Made by a program: the position numbers and the translations under genes
Assembly: GCA_937944855.1 (NCBI GenBank)
Contig: CALFAY010000005.1
Location: 124,001 to 188,000, forward strand
Reading direction: 5' to 3'
From: an uncultured Planctomycetota bacterium
Lineage (GTDB): Bacteria; Planctomycetota; Planctomycetia; Gemmatales; HRBIN36
DNA: 64,000 nucleotides
In this document: positions 8,369 through 15,763 of the stretch, one piece after another
Position numbering within the stretch: position 1 is the first letter of the stretch
How the letters are laid out: each line of letters opens with the position of its first letter
The notes under the pieces: model-generated
What the model was told of the DNA's origin: nothing
Database searches by the model: none
The model's input: the letters and a program-made list of their open reading frames with translations, nothing else

Positions 8369-9094
8369 ATGGTTGAGCGAAGTGACAGATCCGAGCGGCC
8401 CATCCTGGAAGACTGCCAGGAGAAGATTCAGTACCGTTTCAAGGATGTCGAACTTCTCAGGGCGGCGCTCACGCATGCTTCCGGGGCCGATTCGCGTTTG
8501 ACATCTAATGAGCGCTTGGAGTTCCTCGGCGATGCCGTCCTGGGGCTGGTGGTTTGCGAGCGCCTCTATGAAAAGTTTCCAGACTTTCTTGAAGGCGATC
8601 TGACCAAGATCAAGTCCGAGGTAGTCAGCAGACGGACCTGTGCCCAGATCAGCCGAAGGCTCGGTCTGGACGTGTATCTGGTGTTGGGGAAAGGGTTGAG
8701 CCAAGGCCCGTTGGTGCCAGCCAGCGTTTTGTCCGACGTGTTCGAGTCGCTCGTGGCAGCGATTTATCTGGATGGCGGGCTGCAAGCGGCGCGGGACTTC
8801 GTGCTACGGCACATGGGACCGGAAATTGATCGTGTCGTGGCAGGGGCAAGCGGCAGCAATTACAAGTCTCTGCTCCAACAGGTGGCCCAACGAGAATTCG
8901 GCTCCACTCCCACTTACCAGCTGCTCGACGAAAAAGGCCCCGATCACAGCAAGTGCTTTAAAGTGGCCGCAGTGATCGGGCGCACGACCTACTCTCCCGC
9001 GTGGGGACGGAACAAGAAGGAAGCCGAGCAAAAGGCGGCTCTCAATGCGTTGTGCCAGATCAACGGCGAACCCGTGCCCTATCCTGGAGACTAA
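8369..9094 (+). CDS. rnc: ribonuclease III
   Basis: Double-strand-specific endoribonuclease processing rRNA precursors and structured mRNAs in the cytoplasm. The 241-residue product has the catalytic domain with signature NERLEFLGDAVLG (residues 47-59), the second acidic block SDVFESLVAAIYLDGG, and a C-terminal dsRNA-binding domain (about 165-235) with NYKSLLQQVAQ and NKKEAEQKAALNAL. I chose the ATG at 8369 because the frame's 60 upstream codons have no family counterpart and cover the probable promoter and leader. The length is normal for the family. Next rightward are a small Cys protein, a CYTH protein and panC, possibly in the same transcript. Confidence 0.95.
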   Translation: MVERSDRSERPILEDCQEKIQYRFKDVELLRAALTHASGADSRLTSNERLEFLGDAVLGLVVCERLYEKFPDFLEGDLTKIKSEVVSRRTCAQISRRLGLDVYLVLGKGLSQGPLVPASVLSDVFESLVAAIYLDGGLQAARDFVLRHMGPEIDRVVAGASGSNYKSLLQQVAQREFGSTPTYQLLDEKGPDHSKCFKVAAVIGRTTYSPAWGRNKKEAEQKAALNALCQINGEPVPYPGD

Positions 9095-9150
9095 CGCGGT
9101 CTGAATCGAGCCTACGGCCTTCTTCCTGAACTCTCTCCGAGAATACGACG

Positions 9151-9498
9151 ATGGCGCGCTTCGCGTATGTGGTTTATTGCACCAATCTCGGCTGCTCTCA
9201 CCGCGCAGAGTACAAGATCGCTTCGCGGTGGAGCGACGGGGTCACTGCCGAACTGAAGACCTATGGCTTGGTCTGCGCGGAGTGTCTGCCCCAAGCCTTT
9301 CGCGAGAGCATCAGGAAGCAGGCGGAATGTCGCCGCGCTCCCAAGGAAATCCTCGAACCGCCCGGCATCTATCGCCTCGCCCCGGGCAAGGGAGATTTGG
9401 AGTTAGAACGGCTTTTTGACCTGGAAGACCAACTGCGAAGTAGCATGAACCTTGCACCGTCAGACTTGCCCACCGGTCAGGATCGGGAAGAAGCATGA
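9151..9498 (+). CDS. hypothetical Cys-containing protein, 115 residues
   Basis: An unrecognised small soluble protein. The N-terminal half carries possible metal-binding cysteines: YCTNLGC near residue 10 and CAEC near residue 42, arranged as two Cys pairs about 30 residues apart, like a treble-clef or zinc-ribbon. A basic stretch and a Leu/Glu-rich acidic tail follow. Its stop overlaps the start of the CYTH gene by 4 bp, and it follows rnc by 56 bp, so it is probably cotranscribed with rnc, the CYTH gene and panC. The 4-bp overlap and consistent reading frame argue that it is real. No function can be assigned. Confidence 0.72.
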   Translation: MARFAYVVYCTNLGCSHRAEYKIASRWSDGVTAELKTYGLVCAECLPQAFRESIRKQAECRRAPKEILEPPGIYRLAPGKGDLELERLFDLEDQLRSSMNLAPSDLPTGQDREEA

Positions 9499-10052
9499 TC
9501 GAAGTCGAGACGAAGTTTCCCGTGGTCGAAATAGATGCGTTCATGAGCCGGTTTGCCGAGCTTCAACCGACTCTGGTTGAGGATCGCACTGAAATCGACG
9601 AGTATTTCCATGCACCGGACCGGGACTTCACCGCCACGGACGAGGCCCTCCGCGTCCGGCGAGTTGGAGAGACAGCTTACCTGACCTACAAAGGCCCCAA
9701 GCTCGACACTGCGACCAAAACCCGGAGAGAACTAGAAACGCGATTGGAAGACGGATTTCTTGCAGCTGAGCTGGCAGTTTCTCTTCTGCACGCTTCAGGT
9801 TACCTGACCGCGGCCAACGTGACCAAATCCCGCAAGGTCTTTTGCGTAGGCGCAGACCACCTGCAAGCCGAGGTTTGTCTGGACCGGGTCCACAATCTGG
9901 GCGATTTCGTGGAGATCGAAATTGCTGCCGACACTGGCACCGTTGAGACAGCCCGACAAGCGGTGGGGGAGTTGGCCGAGCGGCTGCAACTCGGTCCCGG
10001 CGAGAGGCGGTCGTACCTCGAACTGCTTATGGATAAGCAGAAGGGGGAGTAA
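9495..10052 (+). CDS. class IV adenylate cyclase-like CYTH domain protein
   Basis: A CYTH-superfamily protein of 185 residues. The hallmark ExExK motif is present at the very N-terminus (MIEVETKFPV), followed by a YFHAPDRDF segment, ALRVRRVG, LTYKGPKLD and a later KSRKVF and VEIEI strand, giving the charged tunnel of the fold. Relatives include CyaB class IV adenylate cyclases and thiamine or inorganic triphosphatases; sequence alone does not separate these. The CyaB-type ordering and the pattern RVHNLGDFVEIEI favour the CyaB branch. The gene overlaps its upstream neighbour by 4 bp and lies 2 bp before panC. Confidence 0.86.
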   Translation: MIEVETKFPVVEIDAFMSRFAELQPTLVEDRTEIDEYFHAPDRDFTATDEALRVRRVGETAYLTYKGPKLDTATKTRRELETRLEDGFLAAELAVSLLHASGYLTAANVTKSRKVFCVGADHLQAEVCLDRVHNLGDFVEIEIAADTGTVETARQAVGELAERLQLGPGERRSYLELLMDKQKGE

Positions 10053-10054
10053 CC

Positions 10055-10915
10055 ATGAAGCTGTTGCGAACCGTGGAGGAAGTCCGGCAATGGCGGGCCG
10101 AGATGCGAAGCATCGGTCGTCGCGTCGGCTTCGTGCCGACCATGGGGGCGCTTCACGCTGGGCATCGGTCGCTTATCGACGCGGCTCGTTCAGGCAACGA
10201 CGCGGTGGCCGTATCCATCTTTGTCAATCCGACGCAATTTGGACCGCAGGAGGATTTCGACCGCTATCCCCGACCGCTGGAAGCCGATCTGGCCCTGTGC
10301 CGGGAAGCGGGGGTGGAGGCCGTTTTTCACCCCGATGTGTCGGTCGTGTATCCGCCCGGTTTCTGCACCTGGGTAGAAGTTCGAGGGCCGCTGTCGGAGT
10401 CATTCGAAGGGGCAATTCGCCCTGGACACTTTCGCGGCGTCGCTACCATAGTCCTGAAGCTCTTCGAGATCGTACAGCCCGACAGTGCATACTTCGGCCA
10501 GAAAGACGCCCAGCAAGCCTGCCTGATCCGCCGGATGATCGGCGACCTGAATCTTCCCGTCGAACTCTTCGTCTGTCCCACCGTGCGGGAACCGGATGGC
10601 CTGGCCCTGAGTTCCCGAAACGTCTATCTCAGCCCCGAACAGCGTCGCAAAGCTCCCGTGCTTTATCAGGCTCTGAAACGAGCTGAAGCTGCCGTCCTGC
10701 AAGGAGAAACCCGGGCAGAGGTCGTACATCGGCTCATGGTCGAAACTGTCGCGACCGTCAAGGAAGCACAGCTCGATTACGCGGCCGCTGTAGCTCCGAA
10801 CACGTTTCTGCCCGTTGAAACCATAGAGGACGACGTGCTGCTCTTGATTGCTGCGCGCTTCGGAAACACGCGGCTGATCGACAATCTTCCCGTCGTCCGG
10901 CCTCGTAATGCTTGA
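10055..10915 (+). CDS. panC: pantothenate synthetase (pantoate--beta-alanine ligase)
   Basis: Joins pantoate and beta-alanine with ATP to make pantothenate, the last step of vitamin B5 and hence coenzyme A precursor synthesis. The 286-residue protein has the nucleotidyltransferase opening GFVPTMGALHAGHRSL, with the HxGH motif at residues 34-37, the block SIFVNPTQFGPQEDF, FGQKDAQQ, and the KMSKS-like segment LSSRNVYLS. Length is typical. It starts 2 bp after the CYTH gene and converges on the TatD gene with 14 bp between stops. No panB or panD is nearby. Confidence 0.96.
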   Translation: MKLLRTVEEVRQWRAEMRSIGRRVGFVPTMGALHAGHRSLIDAARSGNDAVAVSIFVNPTQFGPQEDFDRYPRPLEADLALCREAGVEAVFHPDVSVVYPPGFCTWVEVRGPLSESFEGAIRPGHFRGVATIVLKLFEIVQPDSAYFGQKDAQQACLIRRMIGDLNLPVELFVCPTVREPDGLALSSRNVYLSPEQRRKAPVLYQALKRAEAAVLQGETRAEVVHRLMVETVATVKEAQLDYAAAVAPNTFLPVETIEDDVLLLIAARFGNTRLIDNLPVVRPRNA

Positions 10916-10929
10916 CGTTCGTTCGCCGC

Positions 10930-11718
10930 TCAGGCGATCCCGAATAGGCTCCGAGCGTTTGTCGTGGTGATTTCAGCCATACGTTCCACGTTGATCCCGT
11001 GCAATTGTGCCAGGCATGCTCCGGTCAGAGCGACGCGAGCCGGTTCATTGCGGCGCACCCGGCCCCTTAAAGGCACTGGAACGAGATAGGGCGAGTCGGT
11101 TTCCACGAGCAGACGTTCCAGGGGGACTTTGGCGGCCACTTGCCGCAACTCCTCGGCGTTCTTGTACGTCAGCATTCCCGCGAAGGAAATGTGAAGCCCC
11201 ATGTGGAGGCAGGCCTCGGCAGCGTCCCAGTCGCCGGTGAACGAGTGCATCACACCTCGGATCGGTCCATGCCGGTCAAAGTGCTCTCGCAGCATCTGTA
11301 CCGTTTCGGGGAAGGCTTCCCGACAGTGGATCACTACAGGAAGCTTCACGGATAGGGCCCATTCGAGATGTCTCTGAAAAAAGTCCTCCTGTTGCTCGAA
11401 CGGGCTGAAGTCCCAGTGCCGATCCAGGCCGGTTTCCCCCAGGGCCACGACCTGCGGCCGACGCGACAAAACAAGGATGGAGTCCCAGTCACCACTCTGG
11501 ACCTCGGCGACGTGATTAGGTTGGATCCCAACCACGGCAAACAGGGTGGGATACGCTTCAGCCAATTCGACCGCTCGTTCGCTGGATGCAGCAGTAGTCC
11601 CGACGGTCAGAATGTGTTGGACCCCCGCAGCCGTCGCACGTTGCAGGACCTCTGGCAAATCGCCCGCGAAGGCCCGGTCGTCGAGATGAGCATGAGTGTC
11701 GATCCAGACGATGGCCAT
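10930..11718 (-). CDS. TatD family metal-dependent hydrolase
   Basis: A 262-residue TIM-barrel hydrolase of the TatD family, DNases or RNases with a two-metal site. Family motifs are complete: DTHAHLDDRAF at the N-terminus, GETGLDRHWD, QRHLEWA, VIHCREAF, GVMHSFTGDW and LVETDSPYL. It is the last of a leftward series nuoN, an alpha-helical unknown, then tatD, with a 39 bp gap upstream. Its presence downstream of the nuo genes probably reflects read-through rather than shared function. The specific substrate among TatD, YcfH and YjjV types cannot be set. Confidence 0.93.
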   Translation of the reverse strand: MAIVWIDTHAHLDDRAFAGDLPEVLQRATAAGVQHILTVGTTAASSERAVELAEAYPTLFAVVGIQPNHVAEVQSGDWDSILVLSRRPQVVALGETGLDRHWDFSPFEQQEDFFQRHLEWALSVKLPVVIHCREAFPETVQMLREHFDRHGPIRGVMHSFTGDWDAAEACLHMGLHISFAGMLTYKNAEELRQVAAKVPLERLLVETDSPYLVPVPLRGRVRRNEPARVALTGACLAQLHGINVERMAEITTTNARSLFGIA

Positions 11719-11757
11719 GACCGGCCTTTCGCGTCAGGGGCAGTCGGGAGCAAAGGA

Positions 11758-12207
11758 TCAACGAACCGTTGCGGCAGCCGGAGAACGCGAGGCTTCCTCA
11801 GCCAGCCTTTCCAAGTCCTTGAGATGCTTACGGCCAATCTCCACGACGGGTTCCGCGGCCTGACGTGCCGATTCGTCGTCGAGCATTGCAAGGTCCTTTT
11901 CGTCCTCGCTCAGCATCCATTGGTAAAACGGCACAAGCCAGCGAAGGTAGCGCTCCAACGCCATGTAATGGCTTGAACCAAAGGCCGGCGAGAACCGCAC
12001 GGGAGCGAGGACGCCTTTGGCTTGAATGATCGCATCGGACAAGCCTTTACAGGACTCTTTCTCTTCCTCGATCAGCTTCTCCAGTTGCTCCATGATGGCA
12101 GTCTGCTCCGGCGGCACCCACGGCTGAGCCTGCGGGATGTACTGGAGTAGCGAACTCAGGTGGCGAACCAGGATGCGGTTGAGGATGGTCAACTGCCTGG
12201 GTGTCAT
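11758..12207 (-). CDS. hypothetical alpha-helical protein between nuoN and tatD
   Basis: An unrecognised soluble protein of 149 residues, predicted to be almost entirely helical, with an acidic segment (LEKLIEEEKESCKG) and a C-terminal Glu/Ala/Arg-rich helix. It contains the aromatic stretch YLRWLVPFYQWML. I chose the ATG at 12207, beginning MTPRQLTILNRIL, over an upstream in-frame ATG at 12261 that would overlap nuoN. It starts 7 bp after the nuoN stop, indicating cotranscription with the complex I genes. No homology to a complex I subunit or assembly factor is evident to me. Confidence 0.74.
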   Translation of the reverse strand: MTPRQLTILNRILVRHLSSLLQYIPQAQPWVPPEQTAIMEQLEKLIEEEKESCKGLSDAIIQAKGVLAPVRFSPAFGSSHYMALERYLRWLVPFYQWMLSEDEKDLAMLDDESARQAAEPVVEIGRKHLKDLERLAEEASRSPAAATVR

Positions 12208-12214
12208 GGATCCG

Positions 12215-13819
12215 TCACCTCGCAGAAACCGCGGCTGCCGGTGCGGAGGCTGACGGGGCACCAGCAGGCTTGATCGGCCGGAACTGACTGACGGCTCGTC
12301 CGCTGCCCTGAAGGGCCAGGGGATCCCAGGCCACGATGCCGACGGTCACCACCACCGCCAACAGGGTGACGAAAATAATCTGGCCGGACGGAATCCGCAC
12401 TAGGCCAGCAGTTCCCTCGGGCACAGGGTCGATGATCATGACCTTGAGAACACGGACATAGTAGAACAGGCTGATCACCGTGTTCAGCAGACCGATCACG
12501 AGCAACACCACCAGACCCGTGTTGTTGAAATCCTGATACGACTTCCACAGCGCCGCAAAGATCTGGAATTTGACCATGTAGCCCATCAGCGGGGGAAGAC
12601 CGACCAGACTGAGGAGGAAAACCGCCATCGTCACCGTCAGCACCGGCGCTCTTTGAATCATGCCGCCGTAGCCGCTCAGGTCCTCGGTGCCGGTTTGATC
12701 GCGGAGGATGGCGACAACGGCAAAAGCACCGAGGTTCATGAACAGGTAAGCAATCAGATAGAACAAGGCGGCATCGAGGCCTTCGCGGGTCAGGGTGGCC
12801 AGCGGCATGAGCATGTAGCCGGCATGGGCGATCGTGGAGTAAGCCAGCAGCCGCTTCAGGTTCGTCTGGGCGTAGGCAGCCAAGTTGCCAAAGGTCGCCG
12901 TGATGGCCGCCAGGAAGGCTAGGGCAGGTCCGAGATAGATGGCAACGCCCTGCCACGTTTCGGGTGTCGCCCACTCGTTCGGCAGGCCGCCGACCATCGC
13001 CAGGGTGAATCGCCCCGTCAGGGCGACGGCTGCTCCTTTGGAAGCCACCGAGAGAAACGCGCCCACCTCAGCCGCAGCACCTTCGAATACGTCCGGGCAC
13101 CAGAAGTGGAACGGGACTGCCGAAAGTTTGAAGGCGAGTCCGACGAGAATCATGAGCAGGCCGACCAGCAAGGCGGCGTCCACTGGGCCCCGTTGCATGG
13201 CCACGGCGAAGCCTGCCGCGACCTCGGGAAGGTAGCCGGTCCCAAAACGACCAGCCAGGAGGCTGATGCCGTAAAGCATCACGCCGGAAGCGGCCCCTCC
13301 GTACACGACGTACTTCAGTGCAGCCTCGCTGCTCTGGCGACGCAGCTTGAGAAACCCCGCCAGGGCATAGCTGGGCAAGCTGGCCATCTCGACCGCGATG
13401 TACACCATGAGCAGATGTGTCGCCGAGCACATCAGCAACATGCCCAGTGTCGCCCCGAGAAGCATAACCTGGAAATCGCACGACTCCTCGCGTTCCGGCA
13501 GGCCCGTCAGCAGCGTCAAGATGATGACTAGGCCCGTGAATCCGAGCAGCAACAGCCGCATATAGACCGTAAGGGCATCGGCTGTCACCATCCCCGCGAA
13601 TGCGGGACGCGTGTCGTACTCGCCGTTAACCCATTCGATCCACGACGCGACCAGAGCAGCGACCACTACGAACAACGCCAGGTAGCCCAGATGCAGCCGC
13701 TCCAGGCTCGGCACCATGCGGAGCAGCAGCAGGACGACGATGCCACCGGCCAGCAGCAACTCCGGCGCGAAGGCGATCAGGCTGCTCTGCAATTCTGCGA
13801 GGTTGATCGTCGGCAGCAT
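12215..13819 (-). CDS. nuoN: NADH-quinone oxidoreductase subunit N
   Basis: Antiporter-like membrane subunit of complex I that contributes a proton path. The 534-residue protein shows about 14 hydrophobic helices, with the family blocks VYIAVEMASLPSYALAGF (the conserved Glu of TM5), AFKLSAVPFHFWCPDVFEGA (the Lys of TM7), and LLAYSTIAHAGYMLMPLA. Length is slightly above the common 480-500, owing to a short Ala/Pro-rich C-terminal tail. It starts 3 bp after nuoM. Unlike NuoL and NuoM in this cluster it has no large insertion before the TM7 block. Confidence 0.95.
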   Translation of the reverse strand: MLPTINLAELQSSLIAFAPELLLAGGIVVLLLLRMVPSLERLHLGYLALFVVVAALVASWIEWVNGEYDTRPAFAGMVTADALTVYMRLLLLGFTGLVIILTLLTGLPEREESCDFQVMLLGATLGMLLMCSATHLLMVYIAVEMASLPSYALAGFLKLRRQSSEAALKYVVYGGAASGVMLYGISLLAGRFGTGYLPEVAAGFAVAMQRGPVDAALLVGLLMILVGLAFKLSAVPFHFWCPDVFEGAAAEVGAFLSVASKGAAVALTGRFTLAMVGGLPNEWATPETWQGVAIYLGPALAFLAAITATFGNLAAYAQTNLKRLLAYSTIAHAGYMLMPLATLTREGLDAALFYLIAYLFMNLGAFAVVAILRDQTGTEDLSGYGGMIQRAPVLTVTMAVFLLSLVGLPPLMGYMVKFQIFAALWKSYQDFNNTGLVVLLVIGLLNTVISLFYYVRVLKVMIIDPVPEGTAGLVRIPSGQIIFVTLLAVVVTVGIVAWDPLALQGSGRAVSQFRPIKPAGAPSASAPAAAVSAR

Positions 13820-13822
13820 GAG

Positions 13823-15757
13823 TTATGACCCAAAGATGCTTGCGAGACTCCGGACCAGCCCAGTGACGCTCGGTTCCATCCAGTACAGAATCAAGCTCGG
13901 ATAGACTCCCATGACTACCGCGAGGATGACGAGGGGAACCGCCACTAGAAGTTCTCGAGCGTTGATGTCCGGATAGCCCTCATAGGCCGGATTCGATCCC
14001 AGATACACCCGCTGGAGCGTCCACAGGATGTAGGCAGCGGTAATGACTACTGTCAATGCCGCCAGCACGGCAAAGACCACGCTGAAATTCCAGGTACCCA
14101 GGATCGTGAAGAATTCCCCTACGAAACCGCATAACCCAGGAAGTCCCAGAGCAGCGAAGAAAATCACCGCACTGAGGGCCGAGTAGACCGGCATGGCATT
14201 GTTCAGTCCTCCGAAGCGGTTCAAGTCCCGGTGGTGGGCACGGTCGTAGATTACGCCCACCATGAAGAACATGCCTGCGGAAGAAATGCCGTGGGCGAGC
14301 ATCTGGTACATCGCACCGTTCATGCCCCACGACCAGAAGCTGGAGCGGTCCAACGTCGTCCAGACGGCGATGCCCAGGATCACATAGCCCATATGGCTGA
14401 CCGAACTGTAGGCAACCAGTTTCTTGAAATCGGTCTGGGCCATCGCCGCGAACGCTCCGTACACGATGCTGATGACCCCGAACAGTCCCAGATACCAGGC
14501 AAGTTCGTAGGCCGCCAACGGGCAGATCGGGTAGGCGATGCGAAGAATGCCGTACCCGCCCATCTTCAGGAGCACACCGGCCAGGATCATTGAGATCGGA
14601 GTCGGGGCTTCCACGTGGGCGTCCGGCAACCAAGTGTGGAACGGCACCATCGGCACCTTAATGGCGAAGCCGATGAATAGCAGCAGGAACATAACCATTT
14701 GGAAATCGCGGCTGAACAACCAATCCTTGTTTTTCTCCACGGCGGAACGGGCGGCATCAACCGCTTCACGCGCCTGGCGGACCTGATCGGCGGCATCGCT
14801 GCCGGTCGCTTCCAGGGCTTTGGCGAAGTTCCGTTCGGCCTCGTCCACCCGAGCCAGCAGTTTGGACGATTCCCGCCCCAGCTTGTGCAGCAAAAAGATG
14901 TCGAACGTGTTGACGGGCGCCTCTGCCGAGGTCTTCTCCCGTTCGACTAGAGCGCGAACGGCCTTCCACTCCAACTCCGCCGCCTCGGCCTGACGTCGCA
15001 GCGGATCGTTCGGCCCGGCCTGGGCGGCATCGGCCGCGGCCTTCGCCTGCGTCATCTCGGTTTTCAGGTGCTCCTCGAAACTGCTCAGGTCTTTGAAGTA
15101 GAAGCCCAAGATGGCGATGAGTATGAAGACGCTTCCCAGCAGCGTGTAGAGGAAGAACTTGATGGCGGCATATTCCCGGCGGGGTCCGCCCCAGATGCCG
15201 ATGAGGAAATACATCGGCAACAGCATCACTTCCCAGAAGATGTAGAAAAGGAAGAAGTCCAGGGCGAGAAATGTGCCCAACATGCCGGTTTCAAGGATCA
15301 AGTAGAGGACCAGATAGCCCTTGAGATTATGCTCGATGTTCCAACTGGCGATCAGGGCGAGGAACGAGAGCAAGGCCGTCAGCAAAAGCAGAGCCATACT
15401 GATGCCGTCCACGCCGAGGGCGTAGTCGATGTTGAACCGTTCGATCCAGCGAACGCGGGCAGTGAGATCGCGGTCGTAGGGTTTGCGGGCTTCAACATCC
15501 TGCACCGCCGCCTGGTCCATCCGGTAGCCCAGGTGCGTCTTCTCTACGTGGCCTGTGGGAAGGAACTGGTCCATCATGCCGAGAAAGTCAATGAACAGGA
15601 GGATGGTCAGCAGCAGGGTGATGAACGTGCCGACCAGGGCCGTGTAGCGCATCAGGTCTTCCCGCCCCTTGCCAAAGACTGGCAAGAGCAGCAGCAGGGC
15701 AAACACTGCTGGCGTGAAGATGATGCCCGTCATGATCCAGAGATCGAGTTCGTTCAT
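13823..15757 (-). CDS. nuoM: NADH-quinone oxidoreductase subunit M with coiled-coil insertion
   Basis: Complex I antiporter-like subunit. Core motifs are intact: FWEVMLLPMYFLIG with the TM5 Glu at residue 176, IKVPMVPFHTWLPDAHVEAP with the TM7 Lys at 367, and KKLVAYSSVSHMGYV. The protein has 644 residues, against about 500 for typical NuoM. The excess is mainly residues 223-347, a hydrophilic Ala/Glu/Arg-rich stretch with strong heptad character, inserted between the helix ending ILGFYF and the TM7 block; a smaller extended loop lies near 62-105. The reading frame continues cleanly through both. It lies between nuoL (6 bp) and nuoN (3 bp). Confidence 0.95.
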   Translation of the reverse strand: MNELDLWIMTGIIFTPAVFALLLLLPVFGKGREDLMRYTALVGTFITLLLTILLFIDFLGMMDQFLPTGHVEKTHLGYRMDQAAVQDVEARKPYDRDLTARVRWIERFNIDYALGVDGISMALLLLTALLSFLALIASWNIEHNLKGYLVLYLILETGMLGTFLALDFFLFYIFWEVMLLPMYFLIGIWGGPRREYAAIKFFLYTLLGSVFILIAILGFYFKDLSSFEEHLKTEMTQAKAAADAAQAGPNDPLRRQAEAAELEWKAVRALVEREKTSAEAPVNTFDIFLLHKLGRESSKLLARVDEAERNFAKALEATGSDAADQVRQAREAVDAARSAVEKNKDWLFSRDFQMVMFLLLFIGFAIKVPMVPFHTWLPDAHVEAPTPISMILAGVLLKMGGYGILRIAYPICPLAAYELAWYLGLFGVISIVYGAFAAMAQTDFKKLVAYSSVSHMGYVILGIAVWTTLDRSSFWSWGMNGAMYQMLAHGISSAGMFFMVGVIYDRAHHRDLNRFGGLNNAMPVYSALSAVIFFAALGLPGLCGFVGEFFTILGTWNFSVVFAVLAALTVVITAAYILWTLQRVYLGSNPAYEGYPDINARELLVAVPLVILAVVMGVYPSLILYWMEPSVTGLVRSLASIFGS

Positions 15758-15763
15758 GGTGGG